Assembly (NCBI GenBank): GCA_022786995.1
Contig: JALFUW010000068.1
Span: 1 to 33,515 of the forward strand
Reading direction: 5' to 3'
Source of the DNA: Clostridiales bacterium
GTDB lineage: Bacteria; Bacillota; Clostridia; Oscillospirales; Oscillospiraceae
Length of the DNA: 33,515 bases
The translations under genes and the position numbers were made by a program. The notes beneath the pieces are model-generated. The model was not told the DNA's origin, made no database searches, and saw nothing but the letters and a program-made list of their open reading frames with translations. Shown in pieces: positions 32,315-33,515 of the stretch (within the stretch, counting starts at the first letter, position 1; the number at the start of each line of letters is the position of its first letter).

Positions 32315-33515
32315 TTATGCCGTGAACTGAGCCACCAGCTCGTCCAGAGCGGCCTTCAGCGCATTTTCGGTGTCGGTTTCCAGCTTGCCTGTGGCGCGGA
32401 TGGCTTCCAGAACATCCGGGTGGTAGTTGTCCATGTGCTCCTCCAGCCGCTTCTCAAACTCCGGCACATCCTCCACAGCGATGGTGGAGAGGTAACCGTG
32501 GGTGACGGCGTAGATGATGCACACCTGCTGGGCAACCTCCTTGGGGGTGCCGTTGCGCTGCTTGAGCACTGCCACGATGCGCTCGCCAAGAGCCAGACGG
32601 GACTTGGTGTCTGCGTCCAGATCGGATCCGAACTGGGCGAAGCTTTGCAGCTCCCGGTACTGGGAGTACAGCAGCTTCAGGGAGCCTGCCACCTTCTTCA
32701 TAGCCTTGATCTGGGCGTCGCCGCCCACACGGGACACGGAGATACCGGGGTTCACGGCGGGCATAACGCCGGAGTTGAACAGCTCCGTTTCCAGGAAGAT
32801 CTGACCATCGGTGATGGAAATGACGTTGGTGGGAATGTAGGCAGAAACGTCGCCTGCCTGGGTTTCGATAATGGGCAGGGCAGTCAGAGAACCGCCGCCC
32901 AGCTCCGGGGACAGCTGTGCCGCACGCTCCAGCAGACGGGAGTGGAGGTAGAACACGTCACCGGGGTAAGCTTCCCGTCCGGGGGGACGGCGAATCAGCA
33001 GAGAAATGGCACGGTAGGCCACTGCGTGCTTACTCAGGTCGTCGTAGATCACCAGCACGTCCTTGCCCTGATACATGAAGTGTTCGCCCATGGTGCAGCC
33101 GGCGTAGGGGGCGATATACTGCATGGGAGCCAGCTCGGAGGCGGTGGCGGAGACGACAATGGTGTAGTCCATGGCGCCGCCGATGGTCAGGCTCTCCACC
33201 ACCTGCGCCACGGTGGAACGCTTCTGACCGATGGCAACATAGATGCAGATGCAGTTTTTGCCCTTCTGGTTCAGAATGGTGTCGGTGGCGATGGTGGTCT
33301 TACCAGTCTGGCGGTCGCCAATGATCAATTCCCGCTGGCCCCGGCCAATGGGAATCATGGAGTCAATGGCCTTGATACCGGTCTGCAGAGGGCGGGAGAC
33401 GTGCTGCCGCTCAATGATGCCGGGGGCGGGGGATTCGATGGGGCGGTAGGCTTCCGCCTCAATGGTGCCCTTGCCGTCGATGGGCTCACCCAGGGCGTTG
33501 ACCACGCGGCCGATC
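32315..33515 (-). CDS. atpA: F-type ATP synthase alpha subunit, partial
   Basis: The C-terminal 399 or so residues of the non-catalytic nucleotide-binding subunit. The reading frame runs off the right edge of the window ([16 protein letters not shown] at the edge), so roughly the first 100 residues are missing. The P-loop [24 protein letters not shown] and the Arg-finger region [13 protein letters not shown] are visible. The stop at 32315 lies 15 bases before atpG. An apparent GTG start at 33505 is only internal sequence. Confidence 0.97.
   Translation of the reverse strand, partial: IGRVVNALGEPIDGKGTIEAEAYRPIESPAPGIIERQHVSRPLQTGIKAIDSMIPIGRGQRELIIGDRQTGKTTIATDTILNQKGKNCICIYVAIGQKRSTVAQVVESLTIGGAMDYTIVVSATASELAPMQYIAPYAGCTMGEHFMYQGKDVLVIYDDLSKHAVAYRAISLLIRRPPGREAYPGDVFYLHSRLLERAAQLSPELGGGSLTALPIIETQAGDVSAYIPTNVISITDGQIFLETELFNSGVMPAVNPGISVSRVGGDAQIKAMKKVAGSLKLLYSQYRELQSFAQFGSDLDADTKSRLALGERIVAVLKQRNGTPKEVAQQVCIIYAVTHGYLSTIAVEDVPEFEKRLEEHMDNYHPDVLEAIRATGKLETDTENALKAALDELVAQFTA

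Overview
The window looks like a chromosomal segment from a Gram-positive Clostridia genome, most likely Oscillospiraceae/Ruminococcaceae-like. I infer this from the strong AGGAGG-type ribosome sites, a YitT protein, a SleB-type cell wall hydrolase, an LtaS-like enzyme, an extra type IIA topoisomerase pair, a DUF1858 protein, and GC-rich host genes separated by many short hairpin-rich interspersed repeats. No taxonomic search could be run.

Host part, left arm (1-7.8 kb): repeat-rich DNA, thioredoxin (-), a TrmH/SpoU methyltransferase with a YbaK/ProX-type deacylase (+), a Gfo/Idh/MocA dehydrogenase (-), a secreted C39-peptidase/SleB fusion (-), tRNA-Asp(GTC) with its own promoter (-), and an AlgI-like MBOAT acyltransferase paired with a DHHW/AlgX-like protein (-), probably for O-acetylation of an extracytoplasmic polymer.

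Mobile island (about 7,833-14,855): 126-bp direct repeats, 4 mismatches apart, flank about 7 kb of more AT-rich DNA. The right repeat is the 3' end of intact yebC. The left repeat is a displaced duplicate of the last 38 codons, followed by the probable native yebC terminator. The element therefore entered the 3' end of yebC and rebuilt the gene. Cargo from the left: a tightly bounded outward promoter, an SF2 helicase (-), a candidate structured ncRNA divergent from it (+), an XRE repressor (-) divergent from a small lipoprotein (+) with palindromic operators over the promoter, a serine recombinase (-), a two-gene operon with a SprT-like zinc protein (-), a second XRE-like regulator (+) with a multi-operator divergent promoter region, and a tyrosine integrase (-). 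No relaxase or conjugation gene is visible. In a circular form the left outward promoter would read across attP into the integrase, whose ribosome site lies in a hairpin.

Host part, right arm (14.7-33.5 kb): yebC, TrmK and Nif3-family genes coupled by an ATGA overlap, a DUF1858 CxxC protein, an FAD/Rieske oxidoreductase, a GyrB/ParE-like and GyrA/ParC-like pair, YitT, a lipoprotein with a degenerate transglutaminase fold, tRNA-Gly(GCC) followed by a duplicated tRNA 3' end, a repeat cluster, asnS, an LtaS-like phosphoglycerol transferase, and the distal F-ATPase genes atpA (partial)-atpG-atpD-atpC.

The most promising undescribed material is in the island: the ncRNA/helicase pair, the attP-crossing integrase control, and the two repressor switches. 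The functions given for these are inferences from sequence architecture only.
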